DNA from: Rhodoferax sp.
GTDB lineage: Bacteria; Pseudomonadota; Gammaproteobacteria; Burkholderiales; Burkholderiaceae_C
Direction of reading: 5' to 3'
Length of the DNA: 5,564 bases
NCBI GenBank assembly: GCA_026785765.1
Contig: JAJAZK010000085.1
Location: forward strand, 1-5,564
The notes beneath the pieces were generated by a model. That model was not told the origin of the DNA and did no database searches. It was given only the letters and a program-made list of their open reading frames with translations. Positions within the stretch are counted from its first letter, which is position 1, and every line of letters begins with the position of its first letter. Positions 1 to 5,091 of the stretch are shown here, in pieces. Made by a program: the position numbers and the translations under genes.

Positions 1-640
1 CGCTGATGCAGCCTGCGGCGCCCATGGGCAAGGCCTTCGAAAGCGTTGATTCGCTGGCCGGGAACACGTCGAACCCGTCCCTGGCGAAGTTGTCGATCAT
101 GGCCTGCGTGTTGCTCCACACGCCAGATGAGTCTTTCGCGCCGACGACGGTGTCCGGATAGCGCTTGCGCAGCATCTCGATCAGGTTGAGCGTGATCGGG
201 ACCTGGGTGAACTGGGGAATGTGGTACAGGTAAACCCTCAAGGCGTCGCTGGCCACGCGCTCGATCACTTCCGCGTAGTAGGCAAACAGGCCCTCGTCCG
301 ACACGCCCTTGAAAAAGAAGGGCGGAACCATCAACGCGCCGGCGGCACCGTTGCGCACCGCATGGCGGGTCAGCGTGACCGCGTCGGTCAGGGAACAGCC
401 GCCGGTGCCGGGCATCATCCGGGCTGCAGGGACTCCGGCTTCGAGAATGGCGTCCGTCAGCGACAGGCGCTCTTCCACCGAAAGCGAGGCCGCTTCGGAG
501 TTGGTCCCGAAGATGGCCAGTCCGACCTTGCTGTCGATCAGCCAGCGGCAGTGCGCGATATAGCGCTTGACGTCGGGCTCCAGGCGGGCGTTGAAGGGTG
601 TCAGCACGGGCGCGAGCACGCCCTTGATTCTTTCGGTCAT
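1..640 (-). CDS. DapA/N-acetylneuraminate lyase-family aldolase or dehydratase (partial, C-terminus off the left edge)
   Basis: This gene is read from an ATG at 640-638, and 213 codons are visible before the left edge; family members are usually about 300 residues, so roughly the last third is missing. The translation shows the class I (Schiff-base) TIM-barrel features of the dihydrodipicolinate synthase/N-acetylneuraminate lyase family: an N-terminal GVLAPVLTPF strand, a GTNSEA substrate loop (residues 45-50, in place of the GTTGE of E. coli DapA), a tyrosine in YLYHIPQ (Tyr139) and the Schiff-base lysine in VVGAKDSSG (Lys169). The family splits or joins pyruvate-type keto acids and includes many catabolic enzymes as well as DapA. 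The changed substrate loop and the non-biosynthetic neighbours make true lysine-pathway DapA less likely, but the substrate cannot be read from the sequence. It begins 13 bp after the nitrile hydratase-like gene, so the two are probably co-transcribed. No strong ribosome binding site precedes the start. Confidence 0.9.
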   Translation of the reverse strand, partial: MTERIKGVLAPVLTPFNARLEPDVKRYIAHCRWLIDSKVGLAIFGTNSEAASLSVEERLSLTDAILEAGVPAARMMPGTGGCSLTDAVTLTRHAVRNGAAGALMVPPFFFKGVSDEGLFAYYAEVIERVASDALRVYLYHIPQFTQVPITLNLIEMLRKRYPDTVVGAKDSSGVWSNTQAMIDNFARDGFDVFPASESTLSKALPMGAAGCIS

Positions 641-653
641 TGGTGCGGGCAAA

Positions 654-1010
654 TCAGATGCGGTTGGAGGATGGCGGGATGGAAAGGCCGCCCTGCCAGG
701 CAATGTGGTGTTCGATTTCCGCCTCGCTCAGCAACCCTTGCTCGACCACCAGCAGGCGCATCGCATGCAGCCAGCGTTCGTAATAGGTCAGTGCGTCGTA
801 TTGCGCGGGCGGCAAATCCTCGATTGCACGGCGCAATGCATCGATCGTGAAGCACGAACGTGGCGGGTCCGCAAGCAGGCGCAGCATCGCGTCAACCCGC
901 TGTTCGAAGAACGTCAGGCCATGCTCGCTGGAATCGATGGGGCCTGCCGCCCGTCCGCCACTGTCATGGGGTCGTGGCAGCGCCGGGATTAGTGCCTCAC
1001 TCTTTTGCAT
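654..1010 (-). CDS. Nitrile hydratase beta-subunit N-terminal-like protein (thiocyanate hydrolase beta type)
   Basis: This is a 118-residue protein. After a short leader it reads HDSGGRAAGPIDSSEHGLTF, then FEQRVDAMLRLL (residues 35-46), a FTIDALRRAIEDLPP helix region and TYYERWLHAMRLLVVEQG (75-92). This order and the YYxxW motif (Tyr76, Tyr77, Trp80) match the helical N-terminal half of nitrile hydratase beta subunits. The SH3-like barrel that forms the C-terminal half of a full beta subunit is absent. In thiocyanate hydrolase and some three-subunit nitrile hydratases the two halves are separate proteins, so this may be such a half, with the other half and the metal-binding alpha-type subunit further left. 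It may also be a nitrile hydratase accessory (activator) protein, which shares the fold. The ATG at 1010-1008 overlaps the end of the regulator gene by 14 bp, which suggests translational coupling. The family call is fairly firm; the enzyme's substrate (nitrile, thiocyanate or other) is unknown. Confidence 0.8.
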   Translation of the reverse strand: MQKSEALIPALPRPHDSGGRAAGPIDSSEHGLTFFEQRVDAMLRLLADPPRSCFTIDALRRAIEDLPPAQYDALTYYERWLHAMRLLVVEQGLLSEAEIEHHIAWQGGLSIPPSSNRI

Positions 1011-1635
1011 CGGGATACACCATGATGGCCAGCATGACGATCGGCAGCTTGATCAATGCGTCCGGACCGTGTGGCACGTCGCCGTCGAACGTGATCGAGT
1101 CGCCGGGCGCGAGCATGAACGTCTGGTCGCCGTGGCGATAACGCAGCTTGCCCTGGAGGATATGGATGAACTCCAGCCCCTTGTGCTTGAACGATGGAAA
1201 CACTTCGCTGGCGTCGTTGAGCGTCACGAGGAAGGGCTCGAACGGCTTGCGCGGACCGCGGTGCGAAAACAGGAGGCGGTAGGTGTGCCCCTTTTTGGTC
1301 CCGCGGCGGATCACTTCGAGCCCGCCGTTCTTGGGAACGAACTGAACGTCCCCTTCGCGCGCCTGGAACTCGTGCATCAGATCCGCCACCCCAACGCCCA
1401 GGGCACGCGACAGGGACAGCAGGGTTTCCAGGCTGGCCGAGACCTGTGCATTTTCAATCTTGGACAGCATGCCCGCGCTGACGCCAGAGCGGCGCGACAG
1501 GTCGGCGATGGTCATCGCACGTCGCGAGCGCAGCGCGTGGACAGTGGCACCAATGTGCTGGTCCAGGGCCTTCACCTGGGACGGCTCATCAGCGGTCGGT
1601 GGCAACGGTTTCTTGCGGGACGTGGTGCTGGCCAT
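997..1635 (-). CDS. XRE-family helix-turn-helix regulator with C-terminal cupin domain
   Basis: This is a 212-residue, two-domain transcription regulator of the PuuR-like class. After a basic, proline-rich tail of about 25 residues, an HTH_3 domain spans about residues 26-87: IGATVHALRSRRAMTIADLS is followed by the recognition helix region SAGMLSKIEN (53-62) and SLETLLSLSRALGV. A cupin_2 barrel spans about 133-207, with FKHKGLEFIHILQGKL (149-164) and LAPGDSITFDGDVPHG (175-190). The cupin probably senses a small nitrogen or amino-acid-like ligand; His151, Glu155 and His189 lie at usual cupin ligand positions, but metal binding cannot be judged. The gene is the first of the minus-strand operon and is divergent from the glutamine synthetase-glx operon. 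It is therefore the obvious candidate to control both and to act on the palindromes at 1670-1692 and 1696-1712. The start at 1635 gives a typical family length. Whether it represses or activates is not visible. Confidence 0.93.
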   Translation of the reverse strand: MASTTSRKKPLPPTADEPSQVKALDQHIGATVHALRSRRAMTIADLSRRSGVSAGMLSKIENAQVSASLETLLSLSRALGVGVADLMHEFQAREGDVQFVPKNGGLEVIRRGTKKGHTYRLLFSHRGPRKPFEPFLVTLNDASEVFPSFKHKGLEFIHILQGKLRYRHGDQTFMLAPGDSITFDGDVPHGPDALIKLPIVMLAIMVYPDAKE

Positions 1636-1669
1636 GGTGTGGTTGCGCAGGTCGGTTGACTGCGCGCCG

Positions 1670-1692
1670 GGTTATTCTACGGCAGAATAGCC
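1670..1692. promoter_or_regulatory. Imperfect 23-bp palindrome, candidate operator at the regulator promoter
   Basis: The arms TATTCT (1673-1678) and AGAATA (1684-1689) are exact inverted repeats around ACGGC. They extend outward through one mismatch to GG/CC. On the minus strand, positions 1679-1674 read TAGAAT, one base from the sigma70 -10 consensus, but no convincing -35 sits at the right distance. It lies 35 bp upstream of the regulator ATG, so binding here could cause autoregulation. The palindrome is seen; its role is inferred. Confidence 0.45.
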
Positions 1693-1695
1693 GGA

Positions 1696-1712
1696 GTTTC
1701 TTGACAAGAAAC
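1696..1712. promoter_or_regulatory. Perfect 17-bp palindrome, candidate operator
   Basis: GTTTCTTGACAAGAAAC has 8-bp perfect inverted arms around one central A. It lies between the divergent genes, 19 bp upstream of the -35 box at 1731. It starts three bases beyond the 1670-1692 palindrome. Two adjacent dyads fit binding by dimers of the divergent XRE-cupin regulator. The internal TTGACA looks like a -35 box but has no good -10 partner on the plus strand. Confidence 0.55.
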
Positions 1713-1730
1713 AAAATGTGCCTGTTGGTA

Positions 1731-1759
1731 TTGACATGGGCGATGTGGAGAACTAGACT
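1731..1759 (+). promoter_or_regulatory. Sigma70-type promoter for the glutamine synthetase-glxBCD operon
   Basis: TTGACA (1731-1736, consensus) is followed after 17 bp by TAGACT (1754-1759, four of six matches to TATAAT). Transcription would begin near 1766, leaving a leader of about 280 nt before the synthetase ATG. The two palindromes lie just upstream of it, at a position more typical of activator binding than of direct blocking. Box quality and spacing support the call; no expression evidence is available. Confidence 0.6.
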
Positions 1760-1795
1760 TTAAACAGTTTCAACGACCCGAAGATCCGATATCCC

Positions 1796-1987
1796 ATGCC
1801 CTGGCGCCTGCTGCGTCTTGCCTTGTGGCCCAGGTACCCGGAACCTCGGATGTTCACGCAGCATGCCTCGATGCGCAAGTCTTACGATGCCGTCATCATT
1901 GGCGCGGGCGGGCATGGCATGGCGGCAGCCTGCTACCTCGCGCGCGACCACAGGGCGAGATCGTCACCAAGCTGGGTGGCGACGTAG
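1796..1987 (+). pseudogene. N-terminal remnant of an FAD-dependent oxidoreductase (sarcosine oxidase beta/MgdA-like)
   Basis: The reading frame contains MRKSYDAVIIGAGGHGMAAA followed by CYLARDH (from codon 1871). This is a dinucleotide-binding beta-alpha-beta motif with the GxGGHG signature typical of heterotetrameric sarcosine oxidase beta, N-methylglutamate dehydrogenase A and related amine-oxidising flavoproteins. Upstream residues WPRYPEPR resemble the leader these proteins often carry before the motif. The similarity stops after LARDH and the frame ends at a TAG (1985-1987), leaving 63 codons where family members have about 400. It therefore cannot be an active oxidoreductase. It is best explained as what remained after an internal deletion or rearrangement. 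A start at 1850 has a modest GGA 7 nt upstream, so a short peptide could still be made. The motif match is clear; assignment to this exact subfamily is less sure. Confidence 0.6.
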
Positions 1988-2048
1988 AGGCCAGCTCAAT
2001 TCCATTCGACGAACAACCCACGCATCCATCAGGAACCACGAGGACACC
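1988..2048 (+). other. Rest of the leader before the synthetase gene
   Basis: No gene, terminator or recognised riboswitch is visible here. The frame 1825-2052 contains GEIVTKLGGDVEASSIPFDE, which looks protein-like and might be a second scrap of the deleted gene in another frame, but I cannot assign it. The stretch ends in the ribosome binding site of the synthetase gene. Confidence 0.4.
2040..2044 (+). promoter_or_regulatory. Ribosome binding site of the type III glutamine synthetase gene
   Basis: GAGGA lies 4 nt before the ATG at 2049. It supports that start over the in-frame upstream ATG at 1818, whose extra 77 residues are arginine-rich and unlike the family. Confidence 0.65.
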
Positions 2049-3383
2049 ATGACCAAAGACCAGGCCAGGAAATTCTTCAAGCAACACGGCATCAAGTTCA
2101 TCCTGGCGCAGTTCGTCGACATCCACGGCGCGGCCAAGAGCAAAGCGGTGCCGGTCGAGCATCTGGACATGGTGCTCACCGACGGCGCCGGGTTCGCCGG
2201 TTTTGCCATGTGGGGCTTCGGCATGGAGCCCAACAGCCAGGACTACATGGCAGTGGGCGACCTGTCGACGCTGGCGCCCATGAGCTGGATGCCGGGCTTC
2301 GCGCGCATGGCCTGTGACGGCCATGTGAAAGGCCAACCCTACGAGTACTGTTCGCGCGTGATGCTTAAACGCAACCTGGACGCATTGGCCAAAAAGGGAT
2401 TGACGCTGTACACCGGCATCGAGCCCGAGTTCTTCCTGCTCAAGCGCGACGGTGCCGGCAAGCTGGTGCCCGTGGATGCGACCGACAACCTCGACAAGCC
2501 GTGTTACGACTACAAGGGCCTGTCGCGCCAAGCTGAGTTTCTGCAGCGTGTGGTGGAGGGCGGGCGCAATGGCGGGCTGGACATCTACCAGATCGACCAT
2601 GAAGACGGCAACGGCCAGTTCGAGGTCAACTTCACCTATGCCGACGCGCTCAAGTCCGCCGACAACCTCACTTTTTTCAAGATGGCCGCGAGCGAGGTTG
2701 CGCACCAGATGGGCATGATCGCGACCTTCATGCCCAAACCGTTCTCCGACCGTGCGGGAACCGGTGCGCATTTCCACCTCTCGCTGGGCGACCGCAAGAC
2801 AAAGAACCTGTTCTTTGACAAGAGCGACAAGCACGGCTTGGGCCTGTCGCAGATGGGCTACTGGTTCACCGGCGGCATCCTGGCGCACGCGCGCGCGCTG
2901 GCAGCCATCTGCGCGCCAACGGTCAACTCGTACAAGCGGCTGGTCGTGGGGCGCGCGCTTTCGGGTGCCACCTGGGCACCCGCTTATGTAAGTTACGGCG
3001 ACAACAACCGTACTGCCTGCGTGCGCATACCCCATGGCCGGCTCGAGTTCCGGCTGCCCGACGGCGGCTGCAACCCCTATCTCGCCACTGCCGCGCTGCT
3101 GGCGGCCGGCATGGACGGCATCGCACGCAAGCTCGACCCCGGCGCGCCCAACAACGAGAACCTGTACGAATGGTCGCCCGAGAAGCTCAAGAAAAGCGGC
3201 ATCGCACTGCTGCCGCAAAACCTGGGCGAGGCGATCGTGGCGCTGGAGGGCGACACGGTGATCCGCGACGCGATCGGCACCAACCTGTTCAACGAGTACC
3301 TCAAGCTCAAGCGCATGGAGTGGGTGGAATACTCGCGCCACGTGTCGGTGTGGGAGCAGACGCGTTACCTCGAATTTTTCTGA
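2049..3383 (+). CDS. glnT: Type III glutamine synthetase / gamma-glutamylmethylamide synthetase
   Basis: This is a 444-residue cytoplasmic ligase that joins glutamate to ammonia (GlnT) or to methylamine (GmaS) at the cost of ATP. The beta-grasp N-domain has FVDIHGAAKSKAVP (residues 22-35). The catalytic domain shows, in order, GIEPEFFL (123-130, metal ligands Glu125 and Glu127), HEDGNGQFEVNF (184-195), AHFHLSL (240-246, His241 and His243), TVNSYKRL (291-298), NNRTACVRIP (319-328) and LEFRLPDGGCNPYLA (332-346, Arg335). These match the metal, glutamate and ATP sites of glutamine synthetases, and the length is normal for type III. ENLYEWSPE (370-378) lines up with the segment holding the adenylylated Tyr397 of E. 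coli GlnA, so Tyr373 is at that place, but modification is not known for this type. It is first in its operon, 18 bp before glxB. The family is near certain. GlnT and GmaS cannot be separated by eye, and the MgsABC-like neighbours make GmaS a serious alternative. Confidence 0.93.
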   Translation: MTKDQARKFFKQHGIKFILAQFVDIHGAAKSKAVPVEHLDMVLTDGAGFAGFAMWGFGMEPNSQDYMAVGDLSTLAPMSWMPGFARMACDGHVKGQPYEYCSRVMLKRNLDALAKKGLTLYTGIEPEFFLLKRDGAGKLVPVDATDNLDKPCYDYKGLSRQAEFLQRVVEGGRNGGLDIYQIDHEDGNGQFEVNFTYADALKSADNLTFFKMAASEVAHQMGMIATFMPKPFSDRAGTGAHFHLSLGDRKTKNLFFDKSDKHGLGLSQMGYWFTGGILAHARALAAICAPTVNSYKRLVVGRALSGATWAPAYVSYGDNNRTACVRIPHGRLEFRLPDGGCNPYLATAALLAAGMDGIARKLDPGAPNNENLYEWSPEKLKKSGIALLPQNLGEAIVALEGDTVIRDAIGTNLFNEYLKLKRMEWVEYSRHVSVWEQTRYLEFF

Positions 3384-3401
3384 AGCTCGGGAGACACCAT
3401 C

Positions 3402-4310
3402 ATGTGTGGAATCGTGGGTTTGTTGCTGAAGAAACCGGCGTGGCGGCCGCGGCTCGGGCAGTTGATGCTGCCGATGCTGGTGGGCATGACCGGCCGTGGC
3501 AAGGATTCGGCCGGCATGGCCGTGTTCACCGAACCGGTGCAGGATGATCGCCACAAGCTGTCGCTGTATTCTGGTGCGGGCGCGCTGGGCGCGGCGTACG
3601 ACTGGGATGGCATGCTCGCCCAGGTGCGCTCCGGTTGTGACGCACAGGCGGCAATTGCAGTAAAGGGCAATCATGCGGTGCTCACCATTGCCGCGCCGGT
3701 TGCAGTCGTTCGTGCCTGGCTCAAGAAGAACCTGTCCGCAGTGCAGGTGCTCTCCAGCGGCAGCGCCATCGACCTGTACAAGGATGTCGGCATGCCAGCC
3801 GACATCGCCGCGCGTTACCACTTCAGCGCGCTGGAAGGAACGCACCTGGTGGGCCATACCCGCATGGCGACCGAATCGGCGGTCACGGTGGAGAACGCCC
3901 ACCCTTACACCGCCGGGCAGGACTGGTGCCTTGTGCACAACGGCTCGCTCTCCAACACCTACCAACTGCGCCGCCAACTGGAGCCGCTGGGCATCGAGTT
4001 CGACGGCGATTGCGACACCGAGGCGGCCTGCCGATACCTGGAGTGGCGCATGCGCGAGGGCGACGAACTGGAAGACGCGCTGCAAAAGGGTTTCGAGGTG
4101 TTTGACGGCTTTTACACCTTCCTCATGGGCACGCGCGACAAGCTGGCGCTGGTGCGCGACCCGTTCGCCTGCAAGCCGGCCATCGTGGCCGAAACCGACG
4201 ACTATGTGGCCATCGCATCGGAGTTTCGCTCGCTGGCGCACCTGCCGGACATCAAGCACGCGCACCTGTTCGAGCCCAAGCCCGAGCACATCTATTCCTG
4301 GAGCATCTGA
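3402..4310 (+). CDS. glxB: GlxB/MgsA: class II glutamine amidotransferase subunit of a glutamate synthase-like enzyme
   Basis: This 302-residue protein begins MCGIVGLLLK. Removal of Met would expose Cys2, the N-terminal nucleophile of class II glutamine amidotransferases. Substrate-pocket motifs follow: GRGKDSAGMA (31-40), GHTRMATES (151-159), CLVHNGSLSN (176-185) and DGDCDTEAA (201-209). The domain corresponds to the N-terminal amidotransferase domain of the glutamate synthase large subunit GltB. In GlxBCD/MgsABC systems the GltB domains are separate proteins. MgsA takes part in making N-methylglutamate from gamma-glutamylmethylamide, while the GlxB substrate is less well known. The start is supported by GGGAG (3389-3393), 8 nt upstream. 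The 18-bp gap to the preceding gene indicates one transcript. The last codons carry a GGAG (4300-4303) placed for translation of what follows. Confidence 0.93.
   Translation: MCGIVGLLLKKPAWRPRLGQLMLPMLVGMTGRGKDSAGMAVFTEPVQDDRHKLSLYSGAGALGAAYDWDGMLAQVRSGCDAQAAIAVKGNHAVLTIAAPVAVVRAWLKKNLSAVQVLSSGSAIDLYKDVGMPADIAARYHFSALEGTHLVGHTRMATESAVTVENAHPYTAGQDWCLVHNGSLSNTYQLRRQLEPLGIEFDGDCDTEAACRYLEWRMREGDELEDALQKGFEVFDGFYTFLMGTRDKLALVRDPFACKPAIVAETDDYVAIASEFRSLAHLPDIKHAHLFEPKPEHIYSWSI
4300..4303 (+). promoter_or_regulatory. Shine-Dalgarno GGAG in the end of glxB
   Basis: GGAG lies 8 nt before the ATG at 4312, ideal spacing for that codon. The ATG of glxC proper at 4391 has no comparable site upstream, only GGCCGGGCGTCACTGAC. 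The site probably served glxC before the 79-bp insert arose and now serves the leader reading frame. Confidence 0.5.
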
Positions 4311-4400
4311 CATGAATCAGCCCCCAGCCCACTCCGTTCGCGCCACCGGGGCGGCGCGTCAGCGCCTTCGGGCGGCCGGGCGTCACTGACATGAAATCAG
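4308..4400 (+). repeat. G+C-rich insert flanked by near-identical direct repeats between glxB and glxC
   Basis: TGACATGAATCAG (4308-4320) recurs as TGACATGAAATCAG (4387-4400), differing by a single extra A. Each copy contains a possible glxC start codon. The 66 bp between them are about 82% G+C by hand count. They contain two overlapping hairpins: GGCGC-GTCA-GCGCC (4353-4366) and CGCC-TTCG-GGCG (4363-4374). The structure resembles a small palindromic intergenic element that entered or expanded at the start of glxC and duplicated that site. The repeats and hairpins are seen directly; the origin is inferred, and membership of a repeat family in the genome could not be tested. Confidence 0.6.
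4312..4389 (+). CDS. Possible 25-residue leader peptide between glxB and glxC
   Basis: ATG at 4312 opens a frame of 25 codons that closes with TGA at 4387-4389. It starts one base after the glxB stop and ends one base before the glxC ATG, so both junctions read TGAcATG. It has a well-placed GGAG at 4300-4303. The peptide (MNQPPAHSVRATGAARQRLR then AAGRH) is basic and resembles nothing I know. Its value, if any, would be to carry ribosomes to the glxC start for reinitiation. It may simply be a by-product of the insert. Confidence 0.35.
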   Translation: MNQPPAHSVRATGAARQRLRAAGRH

Positions 4401-5089
4401 AAACCCCGGATTGCGTTGTGTTCGACATTGCCGATGGCAGCGTGCGCGCGCTCAACCAGTTCCTGCACGGCCCGCTGGGGCCGACCCGGCGCGTGGTGGT
4501 GGAGAACCCGGACGGCGCGCACTCCATCGCGGTTGGCGTCAACGCGCCGGTGGAGATCGACATTCGCGGCCACGCTGGTTATTACGCCGCTGGCATGAAC
4601 AAACATGCGACGGTGAACATCGCTGGCAATGCCGGTCCCGGCGTGGCCGAGAACATGATGTCGGGCCGTGTCACGGTGCGCGGCTTTGCCAGTGTTTCGG
4701 CCGGCGCATCCGCGCATGGCGGCCTGCTGGTGGTTGAAGGTGATGCGGGCCTGCGCTGCGGCATCTCGCTCAAGGGGGCCGACATTGTGGTCGGTGGCGA
4801 CGTCGGCGCGTTCTCGGCCTTCATGGCGCAGGCCGGGCGCATCGTGGTCTGCGGCGACGCGGCGGAGAACCTTGGGGACTCGCTGTACGAGGCTGTGCTG
4901 TATGTGCGCGGCGAGGTCAAGTCGCTCGGCGCGGACGCGCAGTTCGAGCCCATGACCGACGCCGACCGTGCCGCCGTCGCCAGCCTGCTCCAGGCGGCTG
5001 GCTTTGCGCACGACCCGGCGAGCTTCCGGCGCGTGGCGTCGGCCAAGCAGCTCTACCACTGGAACGCGGATGCAAATCAGGAATACTAG
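4391..5089 (+). CDS. glxC: GlxC/MgsB: beta-helix (GXGXG) subunit of a glutamate synthase-like enzyme
   Basis: This 232-residue protein corresponds to the C-terminal right-handed beta-helix domain of the glutamate synthase large subunit. The glycine-rich coils repeat across about residues 45-180, for example VEIDIRGHAGYYAAGMN, ATVNIAGNAGPGVAENMM, GLLVVEGDAGLRCGISLKG and ADIVVGGDVGAFSAFMAQAG. The same fold occurs in formylmethanofuran dehydrogenase subunit C, but the position between GlxB and GlxD fixes this one as GlxC/MgsB. It probably has a structural role, helping to shape the ammonia or methylamine path between the glutaminase and FMN subunits. I took the ATG at 4391 because the frame has no earlier in-frame start with family-like sequence. 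It lacks its own Shine-Dalgarno site and follows a stop codon by one base. Translation is therefore likely to depend on coupling to upstream reading. Confidence 0.92.
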   Translation: MKSETPDCVVFDIADGSVRALNQFLHGPLGPTRRVVVENPDGAHSIAVGVNAPVEIDIRGHAGYYAAGMNKHATVNIAGNAGPGVAENMMSGRVTVRGFASVSAGASAHGGLLVVEGDAGLRCGISLKGADIVVGGDVGAFSAFMAQAGRIVVCGDAAENLGDSLYEAVLYVRGEVKSLGADAQFEPMTDADRAAVASLLQAAGFAHDPASFRRVASAKQLYHWNADANQEY

Positions 5090-5091
5090 AC

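Noticed and set aside
847..1659. A 270-codon plus-strand open frame opposite the regulator and nitrile hydratase-like genes.
   Set aside because: It has no domain resemblance, and the opposite strand holds clear helix-turn-helix, cupin and hydratase-like sequences.
1701..1730. TTGACA at 1701-1706 as a second plus-strand -35 box.
   Set aside because: It lies inside the 17-bp palindrome, and the bases 16-18 bp downstream (around GTTGGTA) are a poor -10 match.
1762..1770. AAACAGTTT as a further small operator at the transcription start.
   Set aside because: The arms are only 4 bp and could easily be chance.
1818..2048. An N-terminal extension of the synthetase of 77 residues from the in-frame ATG at 1818.
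   Set aside because: The extra residues are arginine-rich and unlike glutamine synthetases. A GAGGA lies just before 2049, and the sequence from 2049 on begins as the family does.
3384..3401. A terminator or promoter between glnT and glxB.
   Set aside because: The 18-bp gap contains only a ribosome binding site.
1896..4313. An 805-codon open frame on the minus strand, opposite glnT and glxB.
   Set aside because: It is the mirror of two well-recognised plus-strand genes. Its translation is rich in His, Arg, Val and Gln with no recognisable domain, as expected for an antisense frame in G+C-rich coding DNA.
4321..4386. A rho-independent terminator in the insert between glxB and glxC.
   Set aside because: The hairpins are G+C-rich, but no run of T follows them, and glxC must be transcribed through.
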